From Rouxiella badensis (GTDB lineage Bacteria > Pseudomonadota > Gammaproteobacteria > Enterobacterales > Enterobacteriaceae), in assembly GCF_002093665.1 (NCBI RefSeq), contig NZ_MRWE01000016.1, positions 47,598 through 111,597 of the forward strand: 64,000 bases of DNA, given 5' to 3'. Below are positions 59,690-64,000 of the stretch, piece after piece. Within the stretch, counting starts at the first letter, position 1. Each line of letters starts with the position of its first letter. The notes beneath the pieces were generated by a model. The model was given only the letters and a program-made list of their open reading frames with translations. It was not told where the DNA came from and did no database searches. The translations under genes and the position numbers were made by a program.

Positions 59690-60067
59690 ATGAAGGCAGA
59701 AAACCAAGTAAAAAGAGTGGCCTTTGTGTTTTCACAAGGACCACACGGCACGTCTGCCGGCAGAGAAGGGTTGGACGCACTGCTCGCGACCTCGGCGCTC
59801 AGTGAAGACATTGGCGTCTTTTTCGTGGCCGACGGTGTGCTGCAGCTGCTCAAGGGCCAGCAGCCGGAAAAAATTTTAGCGCGTGATTATATTGCTACTT
59901 ATGGCGTATTGCCGCTTTATGACGTTGAACAATGCTTTATCTGTGGCGCATCTGCACAGGAGCGTGGGCTGGCAGAATATGACGATTGGGTGCTGGATGT
60001 AGAACGGCTCTCACCTGATGTATTGCGCCAGAAGCTGGCTTCCTATGACGTTGTCATAACTTTTTGA
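59690..60067 (+). CDS. tusC: Sulfurtransferase subunit TusC
   Basis: A 125-residue DsrF-like subunit of TusBCD. It contains [20 protein letters not shown] and [19 protein letters not shown], typical of TusC. It is a few residues longer at the N-terminus (MKAENQVKR) than the E. coli protein. Middle gene of tusDCB, 13 bases before tusB. Confidence 0.96.
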   Translation: MKAENQVKRVAFVFSQGPHGTSAGREGLDALLATSALSEDIGVFFVADGVLQLLKGQQPEKILARDYIATYGVLPLYDVEQCFICGASAQERGLAEYDDWVLDVERLSPDVLRQKLASYDVVITF

Positions 60068-60080
60068 TCGGGAAAAGACT

Positions 60081-60368
60081 ATGCTTTTTACCCTTGCCCG
60101 TTCTCCTCAACAATGTGATTTACCGGCACTTATGCGCCTGGTGAGTGACACGGATGCCTTACTGCTTATGCAGGACGGTGTGACGGCCGCGCTTGAAAAC
60201 AGCCTGGCACAGTCCCATATATCTGTTCTGACTTGTCCGGTGTATGTGCTCAGCGAAGACCTGCAGGCCCGCGGCCTGTCTGGTCAAATTTCACACAAAG
60301 TGACGCCGATCGACTATACTGGATTCGTTGATTTGACCGAGAAGCATCGCCAACACGTCGCATGGTGA
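60081..60368 (+). CDS. tusB: Sulfurtransferase subunit TusB
   Basis: A 95-residue DsrH-like subunit, same length as E. coli TusB. It begins MLFTLARSPQQCDLPALMRL and ends in TEKHRQHVAW. It completes the TusBCD heterohexamer and precedes the str operon promoter. Confidence 0.96.
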   Translation: MLFTLARSPQQCDLPALMRLVSDTDALLLMQDGVTAALENSLAQSHISVLTCPVYVLSEDLQARGLSGQISHKVTPIDYTGFVDLTEKHRQHVAW

Positions 60369-60391
60369 TTTCGCGAATTGTTGTATATTTC

Positions 60392-63782
<3,391 letters not shown>

Positions 63783-63808
63783 GCCTAGGTTTTTAACACA
63801 ATGATCCC

Positions 63809-64000
<192 letters not shown>

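Overview
The window is a chromosomal segment from a gammaproteobacterium of the order Enterobacterales. The gene content and order (tex-greB-ompR-envZ-pckA-hslOR-yrfG-igaA-nudE-mrcA-hof-aroKB-damX-dam-rpe-gph-trpS-cysG-nirDB, then ppiA-fic-pabA-argD-crp-prkB-yheUTS-kefGB-slyD-fkpA-tusDCB-rpsL-rpsG-fusA-tuf) match the E. coli 73-75 min region almost gene for gene. Protein details (IgaA, YheU, YheV, YhfG, SlyX, a His-rich SlyD tail) are enterobacterial. Gaps and insertions relative to E. coli, and a palindromic intergenic element after trpS, suggest a Yersiniaceae-like member (Serratia/Rahnella/Ewingella/Rouxiella relatives). The genus cannot be fixed by eye.

Left third (1-26.6 kb): a Fur-box-like promoter region at the left edge probably belongs to feoABC, just outside the window. 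Then come the transcription factors tex and greB, the osmosensing pair ompR-envZ, and a VapBC/FitAB-type toxin-antitoxin pair fused in tandem to the pckA stop codon. These are followed by the heat-shock/redox cluster yrfG-hslR-hslO, the Rcs regulator igaA, nudE, and penicillin-binding protein 1A. The competence-type DNA-utilisation operon hofMN-(OP fused)-Q leads into the aroK-aroB-damX-dam-rpe-gph-trpS superoperon.

Middle (26.6-47 kb): the siroheme/nitrite block cysG-nirD-nirB reads leftward from an FNR-type promoter and lacks nirC. A lone codA sits where E. coli has tsgA. Next are ppiA, a HerA-like ATPase, the yhfG-fic pair (yhfG is a 56-codon gene overlapping fic), pabA, argD, yhfK, crp and yhfA. 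An inserted cassette (LysR regulator, MFS transporter, M20 amidohydrolase) separates yhfA from prkB-yheU-yheT.

Right third (47-64 kb): an amino-acid exporter and a complete tauABCD taurine operon interrupt the yheT-yheS neighbourhood. Then come yheS, the glutathione-gated potassium efflux pair kefG-kefB (kefB appears to begin with ATC), yheV, slyD, slyX, fkpA, yheO, the tusDCB sulfur-relay genes for tRNA 2-thiouridine, and the str operon rpsL-rpsG-fusA-tuf, with tuf cut by the window end.

Most of the segment is ordinary core genome. No phage, CRISPR array, insertion sequence, tRNA or rRNA gene was seen. The parts that merit a second look are the hofO-hofP fusion, the ATC start of kefB, the pckA-coupled toxin-antitoxin pair with altered PIN residues, a possible 37-residue ORF in the aroK leader, the LysR/MFS/M20 cassette and the palindromic element between trpS and cysG. 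Comparisons with E. coli throughout are from memory of that genome, not from a search.
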